Shown here: in pieces, positions 6,927-15,872 of the stretch | Layout: the number at the start of each line of letters is the position of its first letter | How positions within the stretch are numbered: position 1 is the first letter of the stretch | NCBI GenBank assembly: GCA_025360225.1 | Contig: JANYCN010000045.1 | Span: 1 to 35,144 of the forward strand | DNA: 35,144 nt | From: Actinomycetes bacterium | GTDB lineage: Bacteria; Actinomycetota; Thermoleophilia; Gaiellales; F1-60-MAGs149 | Direction: 5' to 3' | Notes under the pieces: model-generated | Seen by the model: the letters and a program-made list of their open reading frames with translations, nothing else | Told to the model about the DNA's origin: nothing | Databases searched by the model: none | Made by a program: the position numbers and the translations under genes

Positions 6927-7007
6927 CTCGCCCGACAGGTCGGGACGAGAGCTGGGCAAGCACTGCTTGCCCAGCGTGCGAGGTGATCTGGTATCCACCG
7001 GATCACC
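6927..7007. other. Three tandem hairpins in convergent intergenic region
   Basis: Hairpin 1 pairs 6927-6935 with 6940-6949 (9 bp, one bulge). Hairpin 2 pairs 6951-6961 with 6965-6975 (perfect 11 bp, 3-nt loop). Hairpin 3 pairs 6982-6992 with 6997-7007 (11 bp, one G-U, 4-nt loop). They lie between convergent genes and may act as a bidirectional terminator array or belong to a structured RNA. No T-tracts follow. The rest of 6925-7174 holds no gene I can support; a plus-strand frame from about 7060 has coding-like third positions but no recognisable domain. Confidence 0.5.
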
Positions 7008-7174
7008 GAGTCTCCAGCCCGGCGGCGACGATGACGTTCGCCCGCGAGATCGACACCGCATCGGCATCTCTGGCGCGCGGCTGCCGATCGTCCAGGGCCT
7101 CTTCCGGGCGCCGAAAATCGGTCGCGTCTTCGATGGCATCGCGATGCGCTGCGCCTCCGCGAACACCTACAGCT

Positions 7175-7198
7175 ACGCCGAGGGCTCCGCCTCGGCGT
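7175..7198 (-). terminator. 9-bp hairpin at the end of the LPG-type gene
   Basis: ACGCCGAGG at 7175-7183 pairs perfectly with 7190-7198 around a 6-nt loop, directly at and after the TGA of the minus-strand gene ending at 7198. It lacks a clear T-run. It may end transcription of that gene. Confidence 0.45.
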
Positions 7199-8223
7199 CA
7201 CGCCTGACGATCGGCCTCCGCGACCTCCACGGCGCGCCGGCGCGCGACGACCTCGACGGGAAGCCCTGCGCCCGCGTCGTCCTCGACGACGCGCCGTGGG
7301 CGCTCCCCGCCCGGCGCGCGGCCACGCCAGTGACGCGCGAGCACGACAGCGCCAAGCAGGCCGGCCTCGACCGCCGTGATCAAGAGCCGGTTGAGCGCGA
7401 CGACGACGAGCGCCGAGGTCGTGTCGGTGTAGGCCAGGAGGAGGGCGTACATCGCTCCCTCACGGACGCCGATCCCTGACGGCGCTACGACCACCAGAAC
7501 GGCGACGATCGCGCCGACGGCGCTCGCTCCGCCGAGATATGGAACAGCGGCGAGCGGTGCGTGTCCGACGGCGCGCACCATCTCGAGGAGCGCGACACCG
7601 CCGACGATCCAGGTGAGGCAGTAGTAGCCGAGCACCGGCGCCGCTGCCCGCAACGGCAGCCGCGGGATCGGCTCGTCCTGGAACCGTCCGAAGGCGCGGT
7701 CGGCGACGCGCCCATAGATCGATGGGTGCAGGAGCACCACCAGCAGGCCGGCGAACCCGGCGAGCGCCCAGAACGGCACGGGGAGCGAGACGTGCGGCGC
7801 GAACGGGAGCGCGAGCGCGAACACGACGACGCCCGCGATCGCGGAGAGCCCTGCCTCGTAGCCGATCGAAGCGAGCACCGGCCCGGGGGCGAGCCCGCGT
7901 CGACGACAGGCGACGACGCGCGCCATCGGCGTCCACACCCCGCCCGGGACGTACTTCGCGAGCATCGACACCATCTCCGCGCCGACCGCTTCGGCGTAGG
8001 AGAGGCGCAGCCGGAACGCGCGGAGGATGAGGATCCAACCCACGACGAACAGCAGGTAGTACGCCGTCAGTGCCGCTGCTGCGAGGGTCACGGCGAGCGG
8101 GTCGATGCTCGCAAGGCGCGGGCGAAGCTGGCCCCAGGAACGATGCGTCTCGAACCCGACGAGCATCGCGACGATGCCGAGGACGAGGCCCTGGAGGGCA
8201 AGCATGACCCGACGCGAGCGCAC
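7198..8223 (-). CDS. Lysylphosphatidylglycerol synthase TM-region family protein
   Basis: A roughly 341-residue integral membrane protein of the LPG_synthase_TM (UPF0104/MprF flippase-domain) family. Multiple hydrophobic helices run from residue 8 to about 300, with family-typical segments AKYVPGGVWTPMAR and APSGIGVREGAMYALL. There is no C-terminal lysyl-transferase domain, so it is a stand-alone membrane protein, possibly a lipid or glycan-lipid translocase or accessory. The last 40 or so residues are arginine- and glutamate-rich, lie outside the family domain and overlap a plus-strand frame, so the natural C-terminus may have been shortened and read through into foreign sequence. Two GTG codons sit at the start; I prefer 8223 because it lies 6 nt after TACCAT. 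Confidence 0.8.
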   Translation of the reverse strand: MRSRRVMLALQGLVLGIVAMLVGFETHRSWGQLRPRLASIDPLAVTLAAAALTAYYLLFVVGWILILRAFRLRLSYAEAVGAEMVSMLAKYVPGGVWTPMARVVACRRRGLAPGPVLASIGYEAGLSAIAGVVVFALALPFAPHVSLPVPFWALAGFAGLLVVLLHPSIYGRVADRAFGRFQDEPIPRLPLRAAAPVLGYYCLTWIVGGVALLEMVRAVGHAPLAAVPYLGGASAVGAIVAVLVVVAPSGIGVREGAMYALLLAYTDTTSALVVVALNRLLITAVEAGLLGAVVLARHWRGRAPGGERPRRVVEDDAGAGLPVEVVARRRAVEVAEADRQA

Positions 8224-8229
8224 CACAAG

Positions 8230-8246
8230 ATGGTAGTGGGTAGACT
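8230..8246. promoter_or_regulatory. Divergent -10 elements, LPG-type gene / corA
   Basis: Minus-strand TACCAT (8235-8230) is 6 nt from the GTG at 8223. Plus-strand TAGACT (8241-8246) points to corA with a leader of about 30 nt. The hexamers are 5 bp apart. Confidence 0.45.
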
Positions 8247-8284
8247 CCGATCAGCCCCCGCGATGCCCGACTCAGCTTCCCGAC

Positions 8285-9262
8285 ATGCCACGAATCCGCC
8301 CACGACGACATCGCGCAGTGACGATCACGGCTCCGCGGCCGTCGGAGCCGAAGATCAGCGTGCTCGAGGAAGCAGGGATCCGCTGGATCCAGATCGAGTC
8401 GCCCGGCGCCGCTGAGGTCGACTGGCTCGACGCGGAGTACCCGTTCCACGAGCTCGACCTCGAGGATGTGCGTTCCCGCCGCCAGCGGCCGAAGGTCGAC
8501 GACTACGACGACTACATCTTCACGGTGCTGCACTTCCCCTGGTACGACAAGGCGGAGCAGCGGCTGTTCGCGGCCGAGCTGAACGCCTTCATCGGGCGCG
8601 ACTACATCATCACCCTGCCAAACGTGCCGCTGAAGCCGATCGCGGCGATGTTCGCCCGGCTGCAGGCCGACGACGAGCTGCGCGCGGAGTGGTTCGCGAA
8701 GGGCTCCGGCTACCTGTTATACGAGGTGCTGGACGCGATGTACCGCTACTGCCTGCCGATCCTCGACAACATCGGGCGCAAGCTCGACGACATCGAGGAC
8801 GTGATGTTCGCTGACGGCAACGAGCGCGTCCTGCGCGACATCTCAAACGCGAAGCAGGAGATCATCGCGTACCGCAAGATCATGAAGCCGCAGCGCCCGG
8901 TGCTCCGGCTGCTCGAGCGCGACACCGTGCGTTTCCTCGCCGAGGATCTCGAGATCTACTACGACGACCTCGTCGACTCCTCCGAGCGCATCTGGGACGT
9001 GCTCGACAACTACAAGGAGGTGATCGACGGCCTCGAGACGACGAACGAGTCGATCATCAACCAGAAGCAGAACCGCATCCTGCGCATCCTGACGGTGCTG
9101 ACGGTGCTGTTCCTGCCCCTCACCTTCGTCACCGGTCTGTTTGGCATGAACACCGGCGTGCCGTTCGAGGGGCACATGCACGGCTTCTGGATCGTCTCCG
9201 GCTTCCTCGCCGCGCTCGGCATCGGCATGGTCACGGCGTTCAAGCTCGCGCGCTGGCTGTGA
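8285..9262 (+). CDS. corA: CorA-type magnesium/divalent cation transporter
   Basis: A 325-residue CorA-family channel. A long acidic and helical cytoplasmic domain (about 20-260) precedes two C-terminal membrane helices (about 266-286 and 301-319). The signature GMN sits at 287-289 immediately after the first helix, preceded by LTFVTGLF, and the periplasmic loop GVPFEGHMHG replaces the more usual MPE-containing loop. It forms pentamers in the cytoplasmic membrane and passes Mg2+ or other divalent cations. The ATG at 8285 gives a basic N-terminus; a GTG at 8318 is an alternative start. It is transcribed divergently from the LPG-type membrane gene and ends 16 bp from the convergent RES toxin gene. 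Confidence 0.93.
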   Translation: MPRIRPRRHRAVTITAPRPSEPKISVLEEAGIRWIQIESPGAAEVDWLDAEYPFHELDLEDVRSRRQRPKVDDYDDYIFTVLHFPWYDKAEQRLFAAELNAFIGRDYIITLPNVPLKPIAAMFARLQADDELRAEWFAKGSGYLLYEVLDAMYRYCLPILDNIGRKLDDIEDVMFADGNERVLRDISNAKQEIIAYRKIMKPQRPVLRLLERDTVRFLAEDLEIYYDDLVDSSERIWDVLDNYKEVIDGLETTNESIINQKQNRILRILTVLTVLFLPLTFVTGLFGMNTGVPFEGHMHGFWIVSGFLAALGIGMVTAFKLARWL

Positions 9263-9278
9263 CGAAGGTCGGAGGACG

Positions 9279-9902
9279 TCAGAGCAGCGCGTCGGCGGCC
9301 GGTGGGGCATCCGGCGGTTGACGGTTCCGATAGGCGGCAAGGCCGGCGTGCTGCTCGCCGAGGTGCCGAACGTGGCTGGTGATCCCCTGTTCCGGGGCGC
9401 CTCGAGCGACGATCGCACCCTGGATCGCCGATGAAAGCCGTGCCGGCGTGCCCCAGGCGGCGAGGTACCGCGCGCCGAACAGCGTGACGTTCGTGCCGCC
9501 GCTACAGGCCGCTGAGGGTGCGACGACGCCGGAGTATCCGAGCGAACGGAGTCTCGCCCCCTCGACCTGGCACCGTGCGTGATCCTCATCGACCAGGGCA
9601 TCCGGCGGGAAGCCAGCGCGGTCGGCCGCGTCAAAGGTGGAGTAGTCCGCCAACCCTGTCGTGTCCAACCAGACGACCCAGATGCGCGTCCGCAGGAGGG
9701 CGAGTTCGTCCTCCGTGCGTAGACCCTCCGCACGAGCCGCCTCCGTCCACGCCCCCGTTGGTTCGAGGCACAGGTACTGCGTTGGGCCGTCTTCCTGCGT
9801 GTGCCACCGCCCGGAGTACGTGTTCGGGCGCGCCCGGAACGGGGTGTCGTAGTTCGAGAGGCGAAACGCGGCCCGGCCGCGGAGGTCAACCGTGCCTGTC
9901 AC
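9279..9902 (-). CDS. RES-domain toxin
   Basis: A 207-residue protein with the RES family layout: FRLSNYDTPF then NTYSGRWH (residues 27-34, with the conserved R-Y-S/G-R-W element), PTQYLCLEPTGAWTE (40-54) and a C-terminal GYSGVVAPSAA followed by GGTNVTLFG (122-143). RES toxins of characterised RES-Xre modules are NAD+-degrading enzymes. The GTG start overlaps the stop of the upstream antitoxin as GTGA, the order antitoxin then toxin being typical. The module lies directly downstream of lepA on the same strand. The family is clear; activity is inferred. Confidence 0.87.
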   Translation of the reverse strand: MTGTVDLRGRAAFRLSNYDTPFRARPNTYSGRWHTQEDGPTQYLCLEPTGAWTEAARAEGLRTEDELALLRTRIWVVWLDTTGLADYSTFDAADRAGFPPDALVDEDHARCQVEGARLRSLGYSGVVAPSAACSGGTNVTLFGARYLAAWGTPARLSSAIQGAIVARGAPEQGITSHVRHLGEQHAGLAAYRNRQPPDAPPAADALL

Positions 9903-10576
9903 GACCCGTGCTGGGCACGGCCCCGGCGGGCGGCCTCGACGAGGTCGTGGCCAGCGTCTTCGTCATCGAGCAAGCTGATCGGCGCGGCGCCTCCAAGCTC
10001 GGCTCGGGGACGTCGGAACCAGGCGATGATCCCGTTCGGCGTCCAACCGTGACGGAGAAGTGCGACGAGGCGGACGACGAGCTCGAGGCGCCTGGGCGCC
10101 ACGCCGCCCGTGCTCCGCCAGCGCTGAACCTGACGTGGTGACCGGTCGAGAAGCTCCGCAAGCTCGACCCCGCGGACGCCCGGAAGCCATCCATCGAGCA
10201 TGTCCATCGCGACGTGCGCGTCGCCGGTTGCCACACCGACGTCGGCATCGAGGCTGTCGCGAAAGACGTGGCGGATCGCCTCGGCCCGGATCATGAGGTC
10301 GTCGACAACGTCGAGCGGTCGGCCGTCTGCGTCGAGCACCCGCTCGTAGCCGCCAATGATGATCCGTCGGATCTCCGAGAGAGCGCTGGGCCCGAGCGTT
10401 GGTGGCGGCGCGTCGTTGAGCCGGCTCGCCCATGTCCGCGCCGTCAACTCGAGCCGCTCGAGCACTGCCGCATCGATCCGCTCACCGCTGCGCAGCAGTT
10501 CGGCCTGCCACGCCTCGACCTGGCGGTCGCCTCTCCTCAGCTCCTGCAGCGATGGGTCATACCTGACGCCTGCCAC
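9899..10576 (-). CDS. Xre/MbcA/ParS-type antitoxin of the RES toxin
   Basis: A 225-residue protein partnered with the RES toxin. The C-terminal half (about residues 115-190) contains LDGWLPGVRGVELAELLDRSPRQVQRWRSTGG, a helix-turn-helix-like element, and then VVRLVALLRHGWTPNGIIAWFRRPRAEL, the W-x(2-6)-P-x(2)-L region of the DUF2384/MbcA toxin-binding domain. The N-terminal half, with LSEIRRIIIGGYERVLDADGRPLD, is larger than in short antitoxins and is not assigned. The GTG at 10576 is chosen because it follows a GGGAG ribosome-binding site; longer reading frames run into lepA. It begins 59 bp after lepA. Confidence 0.8.
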   Translation of the reverse strand: MAGVRYDPSLQELRRGDRQVEAWQAELLRSGERIDAAVLERLELTARTWASRLNDAPPPTLGPSALSEIRRIIIGGYERVLDADGRPLDVVDDLMIRAEAIRHVFRDSLDADVGVATGDAHVAMDMLDGWLPGVRGVELAELLDRSPRQVQRWRSTGGVAPRRLELVVRLVALLRHGWTPNGIIAWFRRPRAELGGAAPISLLDDEDAGHDLVEAARRGRAQHGS

Positions 10577-10635
10577 TGGTACTCCCTCGACGAGCGCACC
10601 GCGGGAACGCCCAACCCCACACCACCGCGGCTCGC

Positions 10636-12438
10636 CTACTTCGAGTCGTCGAGCGACAGGACGGCGAGGAACGCCTCCTGCGGCACCTCGACGGAGCCGA
10701 CCTGCTTCATCCGCTTCTTGCCGGCCTTCTGCTTCTCGATCAGCTTGCGCTTGCGGCTGATGTCGCCGCCGTAGCACTTCGCCAGCACGTCCTTGCGCTT
10801 CGCCTTGATCGTCTCCCGCGCGATCACGCGCGAGCCGATCGCCGCCTGGATCGGCACGTCGAACATCTGCCGCGGGATGATCGCGCGCAGCCGCTCGACG
10901 AGCGCCCGACCCGAGTAGTAGGCCTTGTCGGCGTGCACGATCAGCGACAGCGCGTCGACGATCTCGCCGTTCAGCAGGATGTCGACCTTGACGAGCTTCG
11001 ACGCGCCATAGCCGGCAACGTCGTAGTCGAACGACGCGTACCCTTTCGTGCGCGACTTCAGCTGGTCGTAGTAGTCGAGGACGATCTCCGCGAGCGGCAG
11101 CCGGTAGGTGAGCGCGACCCGCGTCGGCGTCAGGTACTCCATGTGGTCGAACTCGCCGCGGCGATCCTGGCAGAGCTCCATCACGGTGCCGACGTACTCC
11201 TTCGGCACGATGATCGACGCCTTCACGAACGGCTCCGTCAGCTCATCGATCTTGTTCGAGTCCGGCATCTCGGAAGGGTTGTTGACCGTCACCGTCTCGC
11301 CTGCGACGGTCGTCAGGCGGTACTCGACGTTCGGCGTCGTCGCGATCAGGTCGAGGTCGAACTCGCGCTCGAGCCGCTCGCGCACCACCTCCATGTGCAG
11401 CAGCCCGAGGAACCCGACGCGGAAGCCGAAGCCGAGCGCCTGGCTCGTCTCCGGCACGTACTGCAACGACGCGTCGTTCAGCTTCAGCTTCTCCAGCGCG
11501 TCGCGCAGGTCGGCGTACTGCTCGCCATCGGTCGGGAAGATCCCCGCGAAGACCATCGGCTTCACGTCGACGTACCCCGGCAAGGGCGCCTCGGCAGGGC
11601 GCGCGACGCTCGTCAGGGTGTCGCCAACCTTCAGGTCGGAGACCTCCTTCAACCCGGTCACGATGTAGCCGACCTCGCCCGCCTCAAGCAACGGCACGGG
11701 GGTGCGCACCGGCGACATCACCCCGGCCTCCTCGATGTCAAACCGCGTCGGGTGCGCCATCGCGGTGATCGCCTCGCCCTTCCGGAACCGCCCGTCGACG
11801 ACCCGCACGAACGCGATCACGCCCCGGTACTGGTCGTAGACGCTGTCGAACACCAGGGCGCGCGCCGGCGCCTCGCGATCACCGTCGGGTGCCGGGATCC
11901 GCTCGCAGATCGCGTCGAGCAGCTCGGCGACGCCGATGCCGGACTTCGCGGAGATCCGCAACACCGACTCGGGCTTGTCGCCGAGGAAGTCGGCAACCTC
12001 CCGCGCAGCGCCATCGGGATCGGCCGCCGGCAGGTCGATCTTGTTCACCAGCGGCACGATCTCAAGGTTGTTATCGATCGCGAGGTGGGCGTTCGCGACG
12101 GTCTGCGCCTCGATCCCTTGCGCCGCGTCGACGACCAGCAACGCGCCCTCACAGGCGGCGAGCGAACGCGACACCTCGTAGGTGAAGTCGACGTGACCCG
12201 GGGTGTCGATCAGGTTCAGCTGGTACGTCGCATCGTCGTACTGCCAGAGGACACGCACGGCCTGTGCCTTGATCGTGATGCCGCGCTCGCGCTCGATGTC
12301 CATTGAGTCGAGCAGCTGGTCGCGCATCTCCCGCTCGGTGACGGTGTGCGTCAGCTCGAGGATGCGATCAGCAAGCGTCGACTTCCCGTGATCGATGTGC
12401 GCGACGATCGAGAAGTTCCGGATCAGGGACTGGTCCAC
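10636..12438 (-). CDS. lepA: Elongation factor 4 (LepA)
   Basis: A 600-residue translational GTPase. The G1 motif AHIDHGKST is near residue 13, then [12 protein letters not shown] (switch I), DTPGHVDF (G3) and NKIDLP (G4). The C-terminal half carries the LepA-specific domain ending in [22 protein letters not shown]. Length is standard. EF-4 binds the ribosome and affects translocation and initiation under stress. The GTG start overlaps the upstream tandem-GNAT gene by 16 bp, so it sits in a murJ-GNAT-GNAT-lepA chain, with a RES/Xre pair downstream. Confidence 0.97.
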   Translation of the reverse strand: MDQSLIRNFSIVAHIDHGKSTLADRILELTHTVTEREMRDQLLDSMDIERERGITIKAQAVRVLWQYDDATYQLNLIDTPGHVDFTYEVSRSLAACEGALLVVDAAQGIEAQTVANAHLAIDNNLEIVPLVNKIDLPAADPDGAAREVADFLGDKPESVLRISAKSGIGVAELLDAICERIPAPDGDREAPARALVFDSVYDQYRGVIAFVRVVDGRFRKGEAITAMAHPTRFDIEEAGVMSPVRTPVPLLEAGEVGYIVTGLKEVSDLKVGDTLTSVARPAEAPLPGYVDVKPMVFAGIFPTDGEQYADLRDALEKLKLNDASLQYVPETSQALGFGFRVGFLGLLHMEVVRERLEREFDLDLIATTPNVEYRLTTVAGETVTVNNPSEMPDSNKIDELTEPFVKASIIVPKEYVGTVMELCQDRRGEFDHMEYLTPTRVALTYRLPLAEIVLDYYDQLKSRTKGYASFDYDVAGYGASKLVKVDILLNGEIVDALSLIVHADKAYYSGRALVERLRAIIPRQMFDVPIQAAIGSRVIARETIKAKRKDVLAKCYGGDISRKRKLIEKQKAGKKRMKQVGSVEVPQEAFLAVLSLDDSK

Positions 12439-13394
12439 CGGTCACAGCGTACTGCGTTGGTGCCATCGAATGCGCGTTCCCACCACATGTACGAAGGCCG
12501 CGCACGCATCCCGACACGCTCGTACAGACGCGTCGCGCCGGTCAGGCTCGCGCCGTCGACGTGCAGGCAGACCGCCGGCAACCCGGCTGCCTCGATCGAG
12601 CGGAACGCGGTGCGCAAGAGCGCCTCGCCGACACCTCGCCCGCGCCACGAGGGCAGGACGCCGAGCTCGCCGACGTAGCCGCGCTCGCCGTCCGATGGTC
12701 GGCCGCCGGCCGCGCTGACCACCCCGACGATCGCGTCGTCGACGAGGGCGACCGACCAGAACGAGGTGTCGTCGACGCCGCGACGCCACTCCTCGAACGA
12801 CGGCTCCGGGTCACCCCAGTGATCGTCGAAGGCGGTGGCGATGCAGGCGTGCACCGCCTCGATGTCCGACGAGCGGTACGGGCGAATGACAACGCCGTCG
12901 ACCACTCCAGCCGGCTCGCGCACCTCGCTGAACACCCGCTCCATCTCGAGGAAGTAGCGCACCGGGCGAAACCCGGCGGCGGTCATCAGGGAGTCCGTTC
13001 GCCGATCACCGACGAACGTGAAGCCCTGGAGCACCTGCGGCGCGCCACCGGCGAGCCCGCGGAAGCGCGAGCCTCGTACCGCCGCCTCCGCCACGAGCGC
13101 ACCACCGATGCCCTGGTGATGGTCGGCTCGGCGCACCGCGCCGCGAAAGCGGACACGCAGGTACGGCGCCTGGCAGGAGCAGTACAGCATCGCGCACACC
13201 ACGTCGGCATCGTTCACGACGAGCGCGACGTCACGCTCGCGGTCGACGCCAGGCGACGACCACATCCGCTCGAGCCGGTCGACGTCAACCGTCACCGCGC
13301 CGGCGATCGTACGCGCCTCGTCGTTCACGATCGCGACGACGTGCGCGGCGTCGCCGGGCTCGGGGCCGCGCATCCGGTATCCCGGCGGCAGCAT
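12423..13394 (-). CDS. Tandem GNAT acetyltransferase
   Basis: A 323-residue protein with two GNAT folds. In the first (about 1-140) the acetyl-CoA loop is HHQGIGGAL; in the second (about 165-300) it is the canonical [11 protein letters not shown], preceded by YVGELGVLP and followed by [20 protein letters not shown]. The second domain looks active and the first is more diverged. Two-domain GNATs of this kind include mycothiol synthase MshD, but the substrate cannot be assigned here. The ATG at 13394 overlaps the upstream stop (TGATG), which decides the start over a longer frame. Confidence 0.85.
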   Translation of the reverse strand: MLPPGYRMRGPEPGDAAHVVAIVNDEARTIAGAVTVDVDRLERMWSSPGVDRERDVALVVNDADVVCAMLYCSCQAPYLRVRFRGAVRRADHHQGIGGALVAEAAVRGSRFRGLAGGAPQVLQGFTFVGDRRTDSLMTAAGFRPVRYFLEMERVFSEVREPAGVVDGVVIRPYRSSDIEAVHACIATAFDDHWGDPEPSFEEWRRGVDDTSFWSVALVDDAIVGVVSAAGGRPSDGERGYVGELGVLPSWRGRGVGEALLRTAFRSIEAAGLPAVCLHVDGASLTGATRLYERVGMRARPSYMWWERAFDGTNAVRCDRWTSP

Positions 13395-13918
13395 CACGCC
13401 CGCCACTCCGAGGCGAGGATCGCGTAGATCGCCTCGCTCTGCCACTCACCCTTCACCCACTCGTTCTCGATCAGGAGCGCCTCGCGGCGCAGGCCGAGTC
13501 GCTGGAGCACGCGGGCGGACGCCGTGTTCCGCGGCTCGAGCCGGGCGCAGACGCGGTGCAGGTCGAGCTCGCCGAACGCAAGCGCAAGGATCGCCCGGCC
13601 GGCCTCGGTCGCGTACCCGTGCCCGTGGTGATCGCGGTGGAGGATGTACCCGAGCTCGGCGCCGCGATGCACCTGCTCGCCGAGATGGAGGCCGATGTCG
13701 CCGATCAGCTCCCCGGTCGCGCGGACGACGATCCCGCGATGCACGACGGCCGGGTCGGAGCGCCGGAGCGCGAGGTTGGCACGCACCTCTTCGAGCGTCC
13801 GTGGCTCCCAGTAGAGCCACCGCGTCGCGTCCGGAAGCGCCTGGATCGCGTGCAGGGCCGTCAGGTCGGCCTCGACGACCTGACGCAGAAGGAGCCGTGG
13901 CGTCTCGATCACGCTCAT
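13394..13918 (-). CDS. RimJ/RimL-type GNAT acetyltransferase
   Basis: A 174-residue protein of the RimJ/RimL subgroup. It opens with IETPRLLLRQVVEADL, has ELGYILHRDHHGHGYATEAGRAIL (H-x-G-x-G/A acetyl-CoA loop) and RVCARLEPRNTASARVLQRLGLRREALL, the characteristic N-x-x-S-x-R-V-x-x-x-x-G segment. Such enzymes acetylate N-terminal residues of ribosomal or other proteins, or small amines. The ATG overlaps the murJ stop as ATGA, so it is co-transcribed with murJ. The substrate is unknown. Confidence 0.88.
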   Translation of the reverse strand: MSVIETPRLLLRQVVEADLTALHAIQALPDATRWLYWEPRTLEEVRANLALRRSDPAVVHRGIVVRATGELIGDIGLHLGEQVHRGAELGYILHRDHHGHGYATEAGRAILALAFGELDLHRVCARLEPRNTASARVLQRLGLRREALLIENEWVKGEWQSEAIYAILASEWRA

Positions 13919-15480
13919 GCGCGGGCGAGCCGTCGCCGGACGATGCCGACCACGATCTGCGCCTCCTCGATCCGCGTTCGCTTCGCCACCCAGAGGTACG
14001 CCACGCCACCGATCGTACACGCGAGCATCACGCTCAGCAGCTGGCCGGGGAGGCTCCGGCCGACGAGCCCGTCTACGACACGCCATGTGCCCCAGGCAAC
14101 GGCTGCCAGGACGCCGGACGCGACGGTCACGCGGACGATCGAGCGGACGGTGCGATAGCCCTCGAGCGAGCCGACGTGGCGCTGCAGGAGCACCCACAGC
14201 AGGACGATCGAGACGACGTTCGTGAGCGAGGTCGCGAGCGGGATCCCCCAGACGCCGAAACGCAGGAAGGCGACGTTCAGGACGGTGTTCAGGGCGAGGT
14301 TCGCGAGCGCGATCCCGGTCGGCAGCCACGGGCGCTGGAGCGCGAAGAAGGAGCGGTTCAGCAGCAGCATCGCCCCGTTCGCCGCGAGGCCGATGCTGAA
14401 CGCGACGAGCGCGTGAGCGACGCCCGGGGTCTGGTCAGGCGTCCACTGGCCACCCTGGAAGAGCAGGCGAATGATCGGCTCGGCAAGGACCGCGCAGACC
14501 ACCGCGGAGGGCACGAGGACGAACGCCAGTTGCCGCACGCCGCTGGCGATCTGGCGACGGAACGCGCGCAGGTCGCCGGCCGCCACGAGCCGGGAGAGCG
14601 TCGGGAACAGCACCGCGGCGACGGCGACGGAGAAGACCCCTTGCGGCAGCATGTAGACCCGGAACGCAGCGTCGATCGCCCTCGGCGCGTACCGCCCATC
14701 GCCGATGTGGGTCGCCATGAAGGTCGCGATCGTCAGGTTGATGTTGATCAGGCCGAGCCCGAGAGCGATCGGCAGCATCAGCACGAAGATCCGGCGGACG
14801 GCCGGGTCACGCACCCCCCACGCCAGCGACAGGCGCCCGCCCCGACCACGCAGCCAGGGCAGCGGGATGAGGAACTGGACGCCCGTACCGACGAGCGTCC
14901 CGATCGCCATCAGCTCCGTGCCGTGCGCGGCGCCGGCATGGGTCAGCCACGCCCATGCGAGGAAGCCGAGGATCACGAGGTTCCAGGCAACGGGGGCGAT
15001 CGCCGGGACGAAGAACTCGCCGAAGGAGAACAGCATCGCGTTGACGACGCCGGAGAGCCCGAGCAGCAGCACGATCGGAAACAGCACCTGCGCCATGTGC
15101 ACCGCGAGGTCGGACTGCGCGCCGTGGAACCCCGAGAGCCTGAGGATCGGCCGGGCGGCGACGATACCAAGGGCGGAGATCACCGACAGGCCGGCAAATG
15201 ACACGGTCAGGACCGTCGAGGCGACACGCCAGGCGCGCTCCTCCTCGTCGTTCTCAAGCAGCTCGTTGAAGACCGGCACGAACGACGCGCCGAGAGCAGC
15301 GTCGGCGACGAGCGAGCGCACCGTGTTCGGCACGTTGTTCGCCGCCACGAAGGCGCTCGCCGGCCCCTCCACGCCGAGCAGGCGACCGGCCACCACCTCG
15401 CGCACGAGCCCGATGACCCGCGAGAGCCCCGTCGCGGCGCTGAACAACAGCGTCGAGATCCCGAGGCGGCGCGGCTCCAT
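13915..15480 (-). CDS. murJ: Lipid II flippase MurJ
   Basis: A 521-residue MOP-superfamily (MviN) membrane protein with about 14 hydrophobic helices. It begins STLLFSAATGLSRVIGLVREVVAGRLLG, the conserved MurJ TM1 region with its arginines, and contains PNTVRSLVADAALGASFVPVF and QGVFSVAVAAVLFPTLSR, both strongly conserved. It transports lipid-linked peptidoglycan precursors across the cytoplasmic membrane. There is no C-terminal pseudokinase extension as seen in mycobacteria. It heads the minus-strand chain leading to lepA and is divergent from rpsT. Confidence 0.95.
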   Translation of the reverse strand: MEPRRLGISTLLFSAATGLSRVIGLVREVVAGRLLGVEGPASAFVAANNVPNTVRSLVADAALGASFVPVFNELLENDEEERAWRVASTVLTVSFAGLSVISALGIVAARPILRLSGFHGAQSDLAVHMAQVLFPIVLLLGLSGVVNAMLFSFGEFFVPAIAPVAWNLVILGFLAWAWLTHAGAAHGTELMAIGTLVGTGVQFLIPLPWLRGRGGRLSLAWGVRDPAVRRIFVLMLPIALGLGLININLTIATFMATHIGDGRYAPRAIDAAFRVYMLPQGVFSVAVAAVLFPTLSRLVAAGDLRAFRRQIASGVRQLAFVLVPSAVVCAVLAEPIIRLLFQGGQWTPDQTPGVAHALVAFSIGLAANGAMLLLNRSFFALQRPWLPTGIALANLALNTVLNVAFLRFGVWGIPLATSLTNVVSIVLLWVLLQRHVGSLEGYRTVRSIVRVTVASGVLAAVAWGTWRVVDGLVGRSLPGQLLSVMLACTIGGVAYLWVAKRTRIEEAQIVVGIVRRRLARA

Positions 15481-15541
15481 CGCGCAGATCTTCGCACGCC
15501 AGCCGACGGGTGCACCCGGCTACCGTCGAAGGATCCTGTGG

Positions 15542-15547
15542 TAGCGT
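15542..15547 (+). promoter_or_regulatory. -10 hexamer for rpsT
   Basis: TAGCGT lies 9 nt before the rpsT GTG; the mRNA would have at most a very short leader. No good -35 is seen. Confidence 0.4.
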
Positions 15548-15556
15548 TCTCGGGAA

Positions 15557-15862
15557 GTGGCAAACATCAAGCAGCAGAAGAAGCGCATCCTCGTTGCGCA
15601 GCGCGAGCGCCTGGAGAACCTCCGGTACCGCTCGGCGATCAAGACCTATTTCCGACGCCTGCAGACGCAGGTCGACACTGGCGACGCCGAGGCGATCGCC
15701 GTCGAGCACGTCGCCCTCGTGCGGCTGATCGACAAGGCAGCAGCCCGCAAGGCCCTCCACACGAACACCGCAGCGCGCAAGAAGTCGAACGCGGCCGGGA
15801 TCGTTGCCCGTGGCCCGCAGGTCGCCGTCAAGCGCAAGCGCGTCGTCGCGAAGAAGAGGTAG
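15557..15862 (+). CDS. rpsT: 30S ribosomal protein bS20
   Basis: A 101-residue basic protein with the bS20 pattern: ANIKQQKKRI at the start, RYRSAIKTYFRRL, and a C-terminal LIDKAAARKALHTNTAARKKSNA motif. It binds 16S rRNA in the small subunit. The start is GTG. The C-terminal tail of roughly 15 residues rich in lysine and arginine extends past the usual end. It is convergent with vapC, with only 10 bp between the genes. Confidence 0.96.
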   Translation: MANIKQQKKRILVAQRERLENLRYRSAIKTYFRRLQTQVDTGDAEAIAVEHVALVRLIDKAAARKALHTNTAARKKSNAAGIVARGPQVAVKRKRVVAKKR

Positions 15863-15872
15863 CGCTCCGCCG

